This document shows positions 25,742 to 34,132 of a stretch of DNA of 64,000 nucleotides, in pieces; within the stretch, counting starts at the first letter, position 1, and every line of letters starts with the position of its first letter. The stretch is from JAHEEM01 sp036396795 (GTDB lineage Bacteria > Pseudomonadota > Gammaproteobacteria > Steroidobacterales > Rariloculaceae): positions 1-64,000 of the forward strand of contig DASWKF010000032.1 of NCBI GenBank assembly GCA_036396795.1. The letters run 5' to 3'. The notes beneath the pieces are model-generated. The model saw only the letters and a list, made by a program, of their open reading frames with translations, had not been told where the DNA came from and did not search any database. The position numbers and the translations under genes were made by a program.

Positions 25742-27418
25742 TCAACCTGCTCCGGGCAGCATGCGCACGATCTCCGCTTGTGACGGCTCCAGGTGGAAGT
25801 CTCTGAGCGCCATGAGCAGCGACAAGTTCGAGTTCAAGGTCTCGCGGTTGACGTTCAGCAACGAGGAGATATCGGTCTCGCCGATCCGGCCCTGGCGGAT
25901 GCTCGCGTAGATCTCGCCGTGCATCTGGTCGTGACGCCGATGCACTTCCTGTATCGCCTCGACCAGCTCCTCGACGTCGACGCTTTTTTGACCGGCTTTC
26001 CGCAGGCGGTACAAATCGTCGTAGTAGGCCGTCATGACGCTGCGAAAGTGGTCGATGTATCTCTGCACCGGATCGCTGACGGAGCTGGAGAATTCGTCGA
26101 GATTGTGCCTGATGTCCTTCAGCAATTTGCTCGAGTGAACGGCCTCGCGAATCGCGCTGAGCAGCTGTGTGAGCCTTACCGATTCCTCGTCCTTGAGGGG
26201 TTGCGATTGCAGTCGCGTGGCGAACGCGATGATTTCACCTTCCAAGCGCTTCGTCGCCGAGTACATGTCGTCGAAAGCTCTCTGCCGCGGCTGTGGATCG
26301 GCTTCCTCGGCAGCCACGGGCGGCTGTCCCGGCGGGATCGGCAGCGGCGGATGGAAAACCGTCATGTTTTGAAGAATCACGCGCCGGATCAGTCTCGCGG
26401 TCTCGCGCTCGATCGCCGGAAGCGCCGCCTCGCTGAGAGGCGGGCCGATCCCGCTGAGATAGCGCGCCTCCGACGGAGTCTTGGAGACGAAGAGGGACTG
26501 CAGCAGATTCGCGAACGGCGTGATGCCCGGAAGAAAAATGACGACGCCGATCAGGTTGAACAGGCTGTGAAACGCCACCAGCGCATACAGCGGGTCGCTG
26601 ATCCCCAGCGCAGCCACGGCCGTCAGCAACGGGAGCAGCGCGACGAACGCGATCGTATCCGTGCCGAGATTGAAGAGGAAATGCGCCATCGCGACGCGTT
26701 TTTTTGCCGGGACGCCTTGCACGGCTCCGATCAGCACCGTGGTCGTCGTGCCGAGATCTGCTCCGACCGCGATTGCGGCGGCGCTGCGCAAGTCTATAGT
26801 GCCGGCGCTGAGCGCCGCCAAGGTAATCATCATCGTCGCGGAGCTCGAGCGGATCAGGGCCGCGAACCCCGCGCCGAACAGCAGATACTGCCAGGCAGCG
26901 AGACCGCCGAGACGCGAGACGTCGAAGGCATCGCCGAGCGAGGCGACGCTGTCTTTCATGAATTGCATTCCGAGCAGCAGGAATCCCAGCCCGAGCAGGA
27001 AGCGGCCGATTCCCGCCACCGCCGTCTGGGATGCGACGTAGACGAGGGCACCGCAGCCTATCAGCGGCAGCGCCAGCTCGATGATCTCGAACTTGAAACC
27101 GATGGTCGCGACAATCCAGCCCGTGACGGTGGTGCCGAGATTCGAGCCGAACACGATCCCGAGCGCATTTCGCAGTGACAGCAAGCCGGCGCCGACGAAA
27201 GCCAGCACCATGAGGCCGACGACCGAGCTGCTTTGCAGCACGGCGGTCGCGATTGTTCCGCTCACGACCGAGCGCAGCGGCGTTCGCGTGTGCTCCCGCA
27301 AAAACCCGGACAGCGCCGGGCCGCCCACGGTTTTCAGGGCGGACTCCAGCTGTCGCATCGCGAACAAGAACAGACCCAGGCCGGCGAGCATTCGCCAGAA
27401 GTCGAAATTTACGAACAT
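25742..27418 (-). CDS. Na+/phosphate cotransporter (PF02690) with PhoU-like C-terminal domain
   Basis: This 558-residue protein has two inverted Na_Pi_cotrans repeats. The first carries TAVLQSSSVVGLMVLAF (~ residue 58), and the second LIRSSSATMMITLAA, where Arg replaces the usual Gln of QSSS. A cytosolic helical domain (~ residues 370-558) resembles PhoU. The architecture matches bacterial NptA/YjbB-type carriers, which move phosphate coupled to Na+. ATG 27418 is chosen because GGAGGAG lies upstream; the TTG at 27448 is less likely. Confidence 0.88.
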   Translation of the reverse strand: MFVNFDFWRMLAGLGLFLFAMRQLESALKTVGGPALSGFLREHTRTPLRSVVSGTIATAVLQSSSVVGLMVLAFVGAGLLSLRNALGIVFGSNLGTTVTGWIVATIGFKFEIIELALPLIGCGALVYVASQTAVAGIGRFLLGLGFLLLGMQFMKDSVASLGDAFDVSRLGGLAAWQYLLFGAGFAALIRSSSATMMITLAALSAGTIDLRSAAAIAVGADLGTTTTVLIGAVQGVPAKKRVAMAHFLFNLGTDTIAFVALLPLLTAVAALGISDPLYALVAFHSLFNLIGVVIFLPGITPFANLLQSLFVSKTPSEARYLSGIGPPLSEAALPAIERETARLIRRVILQNMTVFHPPLPIPPGQPPVAAEEADPQPRQRAFDDMYSATKRLEGEIIAFATRLQSQPLKDEESVRLTQLLSAIREAVHSSKLLKDIRHNLDEFSSSVSDPVQRYIDHFRSVMTAYYDDLYRLRKAGQKSVDVEELVEAIQEVHRRHDQMHGEIYASIRQGRIGETDISSLLNVNRETLNSNLSLLMALRDFHLEPSQAEIVRMLPGAG

Positions 27419-27859
27419 CGGCCGCCCCGGGGCTCCTCCGAAGATCAAGGGGCCGACTTTGCCAGATCCATCCGCGCCCCGGTATCAGCGCTTTCCGCTG
27501 CGGCCGCCTGCAGCCCGGCGCAGCCGGTGCCCATCGGAGCTTTAGGCGCAGGCGGACACGCGCTTCAGCGTCGGTTTTCTTGACAAGCGGCTTGGTCCGA
27601 GCCCAGGGGGATAACTCACAACCCCTTATTATTACTGTACTTTCTGTTTCAGGTACGCCTTTTGCAAAGGTTTCATCAGGAGAACTGCGCGTGCGCCGGC
27701 AGCCCGCGCGGGACAGGAAGGCCCATGAGCATGACACGCATCAACACTCCAAGGCTCACCGAGCGCAGCGATCTGGGCTGCTGGCATCCCCGCAGCGACG
27801 AGGGTGCAGCGGCCGTGCGAGCGCAGCGGCGGCATGAGACGGGTAGACGCGAGACGCGC
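27419..27859. other. 441-base gap without a convincing gene
   Basis: Only short frames occur, none with family sequence. A small plus-strand frame begins ATGAGCATGACACGC near 27725, with AGGAGAA about 45 bases upstream, but its composition is Arg-rich and shadow-like. An AT-rich stretch (CTTATTATTACTGTACTTT, ~27627-27645) may contain promoter elements for the Na/Pi cotransporter gene. Confidence 0.35.
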
Positions 27860-30073
27860 TCAGCAACCGCTCAGCGCCTCGATCCAAGAACGGATCAGGT
27901 CGACGCCCAGTTGATCTACGCTGTTCGTGGCGAGCGGTGGCATCTGGGCTGCGTCGCCGCGGCGGCTCATACGCTCAAGTAGTACCGAGCGATCGGGCTC
28001 TCCCGGCGCGACGATCAAAGCGTTCGCGATCCCTAAGTTGCCGCTCTGAGGCGCGGCGCCGCAGCTGCCGGTCGCGCTCAAGTCCGTCTGAAAGCGAAGA
28101 TCCATCGACGAGGGCGTCGGGCCGTTCGGCCGGTGACATTGAGCGCAGTTGGTGTGCAGATAAGCGCGCGCGCGTTCCTCGATCGTGCCTTGCATGCCGG
28201 TCGGATCGGCCAAGGTCGGATGCACGCTCGGGTCACCGAGCGGGCTCGTAAAAAGCGCGATCGCGTCGAGCGTCTCGAGCTGATTCGCCGCCCTTCCCGT
28301 GCTCGGGTAACTGAGGCTCGTATTGAGCTGCGCGAGCTCCAGCCCGAGGCTCGATCCGGCGGCGGCAGTGTGGCAGCTCAAGCATTGATTGTCGTCCGGA
28401 AACGCCCAGTCCTGTCCGCCGATATCGGCCGTCTTGCCGCCGATGACCAGTGCCGCGTCGCTCTGTTGCGCGTTCCACTCGTAGGAGTAGCCGGCCCAGC
28501 CGCCGTCGGGATGCCGCATGAAGAGCCGTGTTTCGATCAGCTCGCCGTCGAGGCGGAAGTGCTTCGCCAGCACGCTGCCGGGCGGAAACTGGAAATCGCC
28601 GTCGGCGGCCACGTTGATCGTCGTGCCGTCGGGTATCGCGAGCCAACGTTGCTTGTCGGCGCCGTCGGACCAAAACGGCGCGGCAACCGCGTAGGGAATC
28701 AAGCCGCTCGCAGGCTCGCTCGGATCCTGCGAGTCGAAGCAGCCGGTGGCCGAGAGCAGGTCTGCTACCGGTTCGGGATCGATGCCCGGGCCCCCGGCAT
28801 CGACTAAAGCGTGGATGCCGCCGGCGATATCGACGACGTAGAGCTCGCCGTCGAGGTCCTCGGCAAAGGAGGCTATCGACAAGGTCGTGTCGAGCAGCTC
28901 CTCGGCCGTGTATCCTCCGCCGCCGTCCTCGACGAGACGCCAGATGCGCCCCGAGCCGTGGTCGCCGAAAACGTAATCCCCCGCGAGCGCGGGAATTGCC
29001 GTGCCGCGGTACACGAACCCGCCGGTGACCGAAGTTCCGAGACTGCGCCCATAGGCGTGCACGGGATCGACGAGACCGCCGGCCGTCGCGCAGCTCGGCG
29101 CGGGGCTCGAGAAGTTGCTGAACCCTTCGCGGCAATCCCAGCCGTAGTTCCGGCCGACCTCGATGCGATCGATCTCCTCAAAGGCACCCTGACCGACGTC
29201 GCCGGCCCAAAGCACGCCGCTATCGCGATCGAAGCTCCAGCGCCACGGATTCCGCAAGCCCCAGGCGAAAATCTCCGGGCAAGCGCTCGCGCTCGAATGG
29301 TTTGCCGGGCAATTCGCGTTGCCTGCGAACGGGTTGCCGGCAGGGATCGCGTAAGGCGTGCCGCCGTCGACGTCGAGCCGGAGCATCGCACCGAGCAAGT
29401 TGGTCGTATCCTGAGCTCGGCTGTTGGGATCGCCGCCCGAGCCGCCGTCGCCGAAGCCTGCGTAGAGGAAGCCGTCGGGGCCGAAAGCGATATGCCCACC
29501 GTTGTGATTGGCGAAATCCTGATTGACGTTGATCACGTCGTCGCGGCTGCCGGGATCGAGCGTCAGGCCGCCGTCGATGCTCGTAAAGCGCGCGACGACC
29601 GAGATCATCGGATTGGAGCTCTCGGTCCACGAGAGATAGACCTCGCCGTTGCTTGCGAAATCCGCATCGAAGGCCATGCCGAGGAGACCGCCCTCGGAGT
29701 CCGAATTGACGTCGAAGCTCAGCGATAGATCGATGAAATCGGTGTCGAACGCCGCGACGTTCGGATCGTTGGCGAAGACGCGTACCCGGCCGGGCTTCTC
29801 GAGCACGAACCAGCGGCTGTCGTCTCCGGGCGCCTGCAGGAGTCCCAGCGGCTGATTGAAACCCAATGAGTCGAAGATAGGCTCGAGCGCGATTTGGGCG
29901 CCGGGGCCCGAGAGCCGCTCCGGCGCCACGCAAGTCAGGTTCTGCGGGCGGCTGTCGAGCCCGGCGGACGGCGGCGGCATGCCCGCGCCGTCGCCGCCGC
30001 GCGAAGACCCGCCGCCGCACCCCGCGACGGCTGCGACCGCGCTCAGAACGGCAAACACGGGGAATCGTTCCAT
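27860..30073 (-). CDS. Lipoprotein fusing PQQ-type sugar dehydrogenase with a two-haem cytochrome c domain
   Basis: This 737-residue protein begins with a lipoprotein signal (AVAAVAGCGGGSS; lipid-bearing Cys ~19). Residues ~50-420 are a glucose/sorbosone dehydrogenase beta-propeller (GLLGMAFDADFASNG, NHNGGHIAFGPDGFLYAGFGD, GRNYGWDCREG, GGFVYRG). Residues ~440-737 form a cytochrome-like domain with two CxxCH haem sites, CLSCH (~ residue 565) and CAQCH (~ residue 646). The layout suggests sugar or alcohol oxidation at the membrane with electrons passed directly to haem. No PQQ synthesis genes are nearby. Confidence 0.85.
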   Translation of the reverse strand: MERFPVFAVLSAVAAVAGCGGGSSRGGDGAGMPPPSAGLDSRPQNLTCVAPERLSGPGAQIALEPIFDSLGFNQPLGLLQAPGDDSRWFVLEKPGRVRVFANDPNVAAFDTDFIDLSLSFDVNSDSEGGLLGMAFDADFASNGEVYLSWTESSNPMISVVARFTSIDGGLTLDPGSRDDVINVNQDFANHNGGHIAFGPDGFLYAGFGDGGSGGDPNSRAQDTTNLLGAMLRLDVDGGTPYAIPAGNPFAGNANCPANHSSASACPEIFAWGLRNPWRWSFDRDSGVLWAGDVGQGAFEEIDRIEVGRNYGWDCREGFSNFSSPAPSCATAGGLVDPVHAYGRSLGTSVTGGFVYRGTAIPALAGDYVFGDHGSGRIWRLVEDGGGGYTAEELLDTTLSIASFAEDLDGELYVVDIAGGIHALVDAGGPGIDPEPVADLLSATGCFDSQDPSEPASGLIPYAVAAPFWSDGADKQRWLAIPDGTTINVAADGDFQFPPGSVLAKHFRLDGELIETRLFMRHPDGGWAGYSYEWNAQQSDAALVIGGKTADIGGQDWAFPDDNQCLSCHTAAAGSSLGLELAQLNTSLSYPSTGRAANQLETLDAIALFTSPLGDPSVHPTLADPTGMQGTIEERARAYLHTNCAQCHRPNGPTPSSMDLRFQTDLSATGSCGAAPQSGNLGIANALIVAPGEPDRSVLLERMSRRGDAAQMPPLATNSVDQLGVDLIRSWIEALSGC

Positions 30074-30267
30074 CAGTTCCGCATGCCTCGAAACCGCAGC
30101 TTCAACTGTAGCAGCTCTGAATCACAACACGCAGCCGCGCCGGCGCGCGACCTGTCTGCGACCTGCGACACCCGCTCATTGGATTCCGCCTATACTTCCG
30201 GCGTCTTCCGACAAGCGTTTGTCGATGCAGCCAGCGGATGCCGAGATCGTTCTCACAGAACCTGCCC

Positions 30268-31002
30268 ATGCGTGCTAGCGGCCTTCGGCGCCGGATTAAG
30301 TCCAGCCCCTGGTACTGGCCAGTCAAGCTGTTTCTGAAGCGAATCAGCGGCCGGGAGCTATGGCTCCGGCGGCAGATCCACCTGCCGACACGAGGCGAGA
30401 CCGACTGGCGATACGATCCGAGCCGGCTCGATCGCGCCTCCGTGGTCTACTCTTTCGGGGTCGGCGACGACGTCGCGTTCGAGACGGCGCTCATCGAAGA
30501 TCACGGCTTGACCGTGCATGCCTTCGATCCGACGCCGCACGCGCGCGAATGGATCGAAGACCAGCAATTCTCGTCACGGCTCGCGTTTCATCCCTGGGCG
30601 GTTTCCGGGCGAGACGGCCGGCTCAAGATCTACCCCCGAGTGAATGCCAAAGGACGGCGATCGAGAACGATGTGGACATCGGACCCGGCTCAAGCCGGCG
30701 AGCAGCTCGGAATCGAGGTGCCTGCCTACAGCATAGCGTCGCTGATGAAAATGCTCGGCCACTCGACGATCGACTTGGTGAAAATGGACATCGAGGGCGC
30801 CGAGTACGAGAGCCTGGATGCGATGCTGGCTGACCGCATACTGCCGAGACAGCTGCTGGTCGAGTTTCACCATCGGTTTCCGGGCATCGGCAAGCACAGG
30901 ACGCGAGCATCCATCGAGCGCCTCCAGGCGGCGGGATACAGGATCTTCTCGATCTCGCCCACCGGCCGGGAAATCGGCTTCATTTCTCCGACGGCCCGAT
31001 GA
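30268..31002 (+). CDS. FkbM-family methyltransferase
   Basis: About 244 residues (254 if the ATG at 30238 is used). The SAM-binding region reads VVYSFGVGDDVAFE and VHAFDPTP, and the conserved catalytic-side motif LVKMDIEGAEYESLD is typical of FkbM enzymes, which O-methylate sugars or other small molecules. Its stop overlaps the start of the following glycosyltransferase (ATGA at 30999-31002), so the two are coupled. Together with the convergent methyltransferase they form a small glycan-modification patch. The start choice is uncertain; neither ATG has a strong SD. Confidence 0.8.
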   Translation: MRASGLRRRIKSSPWYWPVKLFLKRISGRELWLRRQIHLPTRGETDWRYDPSRLDRASVVYSFGVGDDVAFETALIEDHGLTVHAFDPTPHAREWIEDQQFSSRLAFHPWAVSGRDGRLKIYPRVNAKGRRSRTMWTSDPAQAGEQLGIEVPAYSIASLMKMLGHSTIDLVKMDIEGAEYESLDAMLADRILPRQLLVEFHHRFPGIGKHRTRASIERLQAAGYRIFSISPTGREIGFISPTAR

Positions 31003-32075
31003 AGCTGTTGTTCGTCACGCTCTACATCGATCACGTGCTGCTGTTCCTGCTGCGCGCGCTTGCGCAGCAGGTGTCGCTCCGCGTCGTCCATGACTTCGAC
31101 AACGACTGGAGTTTGCAGCTGGCGGAGTTCGGCGTCTCGACGCACCGCGTGATCTGCAAGTCCAGGTTCGATAGACGGTTCAAAGCAGAGCTCGAGCAAC
31201 TGCAACGTGAGCAGCCTTGTGATCTCGTGCAATGCTTCCACGGCAATTCTCAGCTCGCGAACGTGATTCATTGGGCCGGTCGCGAGCTCCCTATCGTCGG
31301 CTACCGCGGCCGCATCGGCCACTTGAAGTTGCGGGAGAGCCCGGTGGCGTACTGGAGCGTGCGCAACCCGCAACTCTCGGCCGTCGTCGCCAACAGCAGC
31401 GCCGTGGCTGCCTACCTCGAGAACTTCCGCGTGCTGAAACCGAGGAACGTTCAGGTCATTCCAACCGGCGTCGACCTCGAGTGGATCCAAAGCCGGGCCC
31501 AGGCGGCTTTCGGCCTCAGATCGCGCTTGGGGTTACCGGCGGACAGTTTCGTCGCCTTGAGCATGGGCTCGCTGCGGCCGGTCAAGAATTTCGAGCTCAT
31601 CGTCGAGGCTGCCAAGCAGCTCGCGCCCAAAGACGTGCATTTCGTCAATCTCGGTGACTCGCGTGGATGGGCCGAGAAGACGCGAGGGATCGCCAATCTG
31701 CATTTCCTGGAATTCGAGCCCAACCCCTTTCCCGCCATCGGCGAGGCGGACGTTTTCGTTTCGACGAGTCACGGCGAAGCTTTCGGCCGGGCCAACATCG
31801 AGGCGATGGCCTGCGGAAAGCCGGTGGTCGGCCCCAAGGCCGGCGGCGCCTTGGATCAGATCGAGCACGATGTGAGCGGCAGATTCTTCCAGCCGAACGA
31901 TGCCTCGGATTTCGCCGGCCAGGTTCTCTGGTATCGCCAAAACCCGGAGCGCGCGACTTTGCACGGCGCGCAGGCGAAGCAACGGGTCGAGCGCCGCTTC
32001 TCCACAGCCGCGATGGCCGAAAGCTATCTGTCGCTCTATCGAAAGGTTCTCGCCGAGAGATCGGCCGAGCGATGA
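30999..32075 (+). CDS. Family 4 glycosyltransferase
   Basis: This 358-residue GT-B enzyme has an acceptor-binding N-terminal half and a donor-binding C-terminal half. The donor half contains VIPTGVDLEWI (~ residue 155), MGSLRPVKNFELIVEAAKQL (~190) and the E-x7-E motif GEAFGRANIEAMACGKPVVG (~258-277). It probably transfers a nucleotide-activated sugar onto a surface glycan or lipid. The start overlaps the FkbM gene by 4 bases. No polymerase or flippase genes are nearby, so the final product is unknown. Confidence 0.88.
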   Translation: MKLLFVTLYIDHVLLFLLRALAQQVSLRVVHDFDNDWSLQLAEFGVSTHRVICKSRFDRRFKAELEQLQREQPCDLVQCFHGNSQLANVIHWAGRELPIVGYRGRIGHLKLRESPVAYWSVRNPQLSAVVANSSAVAAYLENFRVLKPRNVQVIPTGVDLEWIQSRAQAAFGLRSRLGLPADSFVALSMGSLRPVKNFELIVEAAKQLAPKDVHFVNLGDSRGWAEKTRGIANLHFLEFEPNPFPAIGEADVFVSTSHGEAFGRANIEAMACGKPVVGPKAGGALDQIEHDVSGRFFQPNDASDFAGQVLWYRQNPERATLHGAQAKQRVERRFSTAAMAESYLSLYRKVLAERSAER

Positions 32076-32115
32076 TTTTCGGCGAGGAGGCGCTCAGGCC
32101 AATACGCTCCTTGGG

Positions 32116-32937
32116 CTAGGCCGACGAGATCTTTTGCAGCAGCGCGCGGGCATTGCTGCCGACATGCACGTGGTTGTAGAAAAAGTTTGAGATCGGCCGT
32201 CTCGAGTAGGTCTCCCAACGCACCAGCTCGAATCCGGTCTTAGCGAGCAGGAAGTCGAAGGATCTGCGGCAGAACTCGTTTGCGTGGCCTATCGCCATGG
32301 TCTCCGGGTACTCGGGCTTGCGCAGACCCAAGTCGGTCAGCAATCGCTTCAACCGCTTGGATATGGATTCGACGTTGGGAATCTCTATGAGCAGGTGGCC
32401 GGTCGGCTTCAACAGCGAGTTGAGCTTGCGCATCGCTGCCACGCAATCGGGCAGATGCTCGAGCACGTGTCGCAGCGAGATCAGATCGAAGCGCTCGGCG
32501 TCGATCGCGCCGGGATCCACCGCAAGAAAATCGGCGACCACGACCGGAGCGCCCAGGCGCTCGCGGACGACTTTCGCCATGACGCGCGAAAGCTCCAAGC
32601 CCTTGACGTTCCAGCCGGCCCTGCGCGCGACGTACATGAGCCTGCCGTTGCCGCAACCGATGTCCAACAGCCGCCCGGGCGGCTTGACGTAGCGGCTCAC
32701 GAAAGCGAACGATGCATCCTTGTCCTTGTTCCACGGATTGCGATCGTCGGTCGGGTCCTTGTCCGGCTCGTCGAAATGCTCCTGCTCGAGGCCGGTGCTG
32801 AGATCGTAGTTCACCAAAGTGCAGCGCGGACAGCGAAAGTATCGATAGCGTCCGTCGCTGCCCATCGAATGATAGAGATAGAGCTGTCGTCCTCCGCAGA
32901 GGCGGCAGGCGAAATCTGCCTTGATCAGCGTGCTCAT
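32116..32937 (-). CDS. SAM-dependent methyltransferase with N-terminal zinc-ribbon-like head
   Basis: This 273-residue protein has two CxxC pairs at the N-terminus (CRLCGG ~ residue 11 and CPRCTLV ~ residue 36) that probably bind zinc. A class I methyltransferase domain follows: LLDIGCGNGRLMYVARRAG (~ residues 92-110), FDLISLRHVLEHLPD (~158) and LLKPTGHLLIEIPN. This architecture is common in polysaccharide and lipid clusters. It converges with the FkbM-GT4 pair, ending 40 bases away. ATG 32937 places the zinc head at the N-terminus; the longer frame from 33024 overlaps the trmB promoter region. Confidence 0.82.
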   Translation of the reverse strand: MSTLIKADFACRLCGGRQLYLYHSMGSDGRYRYFRCPRCTLVNYDLSTGLEQEHFDEPDKDPTDDRNPWNKDKDASFAFVSRYVKPPGRLLDIGCGNGRLMYVARRAGWNVKGLELSRVMAKVVRERLGAPVVVADFLAVDPGAIDAERFDLISLRHVLEHLPDCVAAMRKLNSLLKPTGHLLIEIPNVESISKRLKRLLTDLGLRKPEYPETMAIGHANEFCRRSFDFLLAKTGFELVRWETYSRRPISNFFYNHVHVGSNARALLQKISSA

Positions 32938-33070
32938 GCCATATTGCGGCGAATCCCTCGTGTGATTATACGCGGCTCGACTTCCGGAGCTCCGGAGCTT
33001 CGCTGACCGCAACCCGCTCGGCATTGTGCGTGCGCCGCCTGGATGCGCAGATAGGTTCTAGAATAGGCGA

Positions 33071-33754
33071 ATGAACCAGCCGCAACACCGCAAGGTCCGC
33101 AGCTTCGTTCGCCGCCCCGGCCGCACCACGGCGGCCCAGAAGCGCGCGCTCGAAACACTGTGGCCGCGCTATGGCGTTCAAGCCGGCGGAAGGGTTTTGG
33201 ACCTGGACGGCCTGTTCGGCAGAGTCGCGCCGGTGGTTCTGGAGATCGGCTTCGGCAACGGCGAGGCGCTGTTGACGGCAGCAGCAAACAAGCCGCAATG
33301 CAACTACCTCGGCGTCGAGGTGCACGAGCCCGGCATCGGTCACCTGCTGCTATTGCTCGAGCGGGCTCGCCTCGACAACGTCCGCATCGTCGCCGCGGAC
33401 GCAGTGGAATTTCTCGACCATTGTCTCGAGCCTGCGTCCCTCGACGTCGTGAATCTGTTTTTCCCCGACCCATGGCCGAAGAAACGGCATCACAAACGCC
33501 GAATCGTGCAACCCAAGTTCGTCGCCGACGTGGCGCGAGCGCTCAAACCCGGCGGTGTGCTGCACGTCGCCACCGACTGGCAACACTATGCCGAGCACAT
33601 CATCCAAACGGTTTCAGCGAACCCCGAATTTACCCGGCGACCCGCGACGGCGCGCGCGGAAGATGTGCGCCTTGAGCGTCCGCCGACCAAGTTCGAACGT
33701 CGCGGTCATCGCCTCGGCCACGAGATCCAGGATCTCCGTTTCTTGCGACGCTGA
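33071..33754 (+). CDS. trmB: tRNA (guanine-N7-)-methyltransferase
   Basis: This 227-residue protein methylates G46 in the variable loop of tRNAs. Motifs are PVVLEIGFGNGEALL (~ residues 55-70, SAM binding), NYLGVEVHEPGIGHLL, LFFPDPWPKKRHHKRRIVQP (~135-154, the family signature) and the C-terminal TKFERRGHRLGHEI. The length is normal. It starts at ATG 33071 and ends 3 bases from the convergent Rieske-type gene. Confidence 0.95.
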   Translation: MNQPQHRKVRSFVRRPGRTTAAQKRALETLWPRYGVQAGGRVLDLDGLFGRVAPVVLEIGFGNGEALLTAAANKPQCNYLGVEVHEPGIGHLLLLLERARLDNVRIVAADAVEFLDHCLEPASLDVVNLFFPDPWPKKRHHKRRIVQPKFVADVARALKPGGVLHVATDWQHYAEHIIQTVSANPEFTRRPATARAEDVRLERPPTKFERRGHRLGHEIQDLRFLRR

Positions 33755-33757
33755 AGC

Positions 33758-34132
33758 TCAAAACCGCGCCAGAGTTTTTAACCGCTCGAGGTCCGCGACG
33801 CTCGCAAACACGGCGCCCTCGAAAATCTCGAGCGGCAGAGGCCTTAGCCTCGCGCCCACGCAAGGGCCGATGACGCAGACGCCGTCGTCGATGCGAAATT
33901 GCGCGCCGTGCGAGCGGCACAGAATGAGCTCGCGATCCTTGGTCAGGAATTCGTTCGCCCGGAGATTGAGCTCGTGCCCGGCGTGCGGGCAGCGGTTGAC
34001 ATAGCCGTAGAGCTCGCCCTTTCGGCGAACGAGGAACAAAGCCAAGGGCCAGCTTCCCTCGCCCCAGCACAGCTCCAGGCAACCGCCGTCCGGGACATCG
34101 CCGAGGGCACAGAGTCGCGCTACCGCGCTCAC
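33758..34132 (-). CDS. Rieske [2Fe-2S] ferredoxin-like protein
   Basis: This 124-residue protein has the two Rieske motifs CPHAG (C-x-H) and CRSHGA (C-x2-H) about 24 residues apart, giving Cys2His2 ligation of a 2Fe-2S cluster. No membrane anchor or oxygenase domain is present, so it is a small soluble electron carrier. GTG 34132 is chosen because it overlaps the stop of ampG (GTGA), indicating translational coupling; the longer frame would lie deep inside ampG. The link to ampG and xthA is probably organisational, and the redox partner is unknown. Confidence 0.85.
   Translation of the reverse strand: MSAVARLCALGDVPDGGCLELCWGEGSWPLALFLVRRKGELYGYVNRCPHAGHELNLRANEFLTKDRELILCRSHGAQFRIDDGVCVIGPCVGARLRPLPLEIFEGAVFASVADLERLKTLARF

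Noticed and set aside
25793..27178. 461-codon plus-strand frame opposite the Na/Pi cotransporter
   Set aside because: Extremely Arg/Asp/Glu-rich antisense shadow of a clear membrane transporter.
27632..27982. Short frames on both strands between the Na/Pi cotransporter and the PQQ lipoprotein
   Set aside because: No family match and unusual Arg/His-rich composition. One plus-strand frame has AGGAGAA well upstream, but this is not enough to call a gene.
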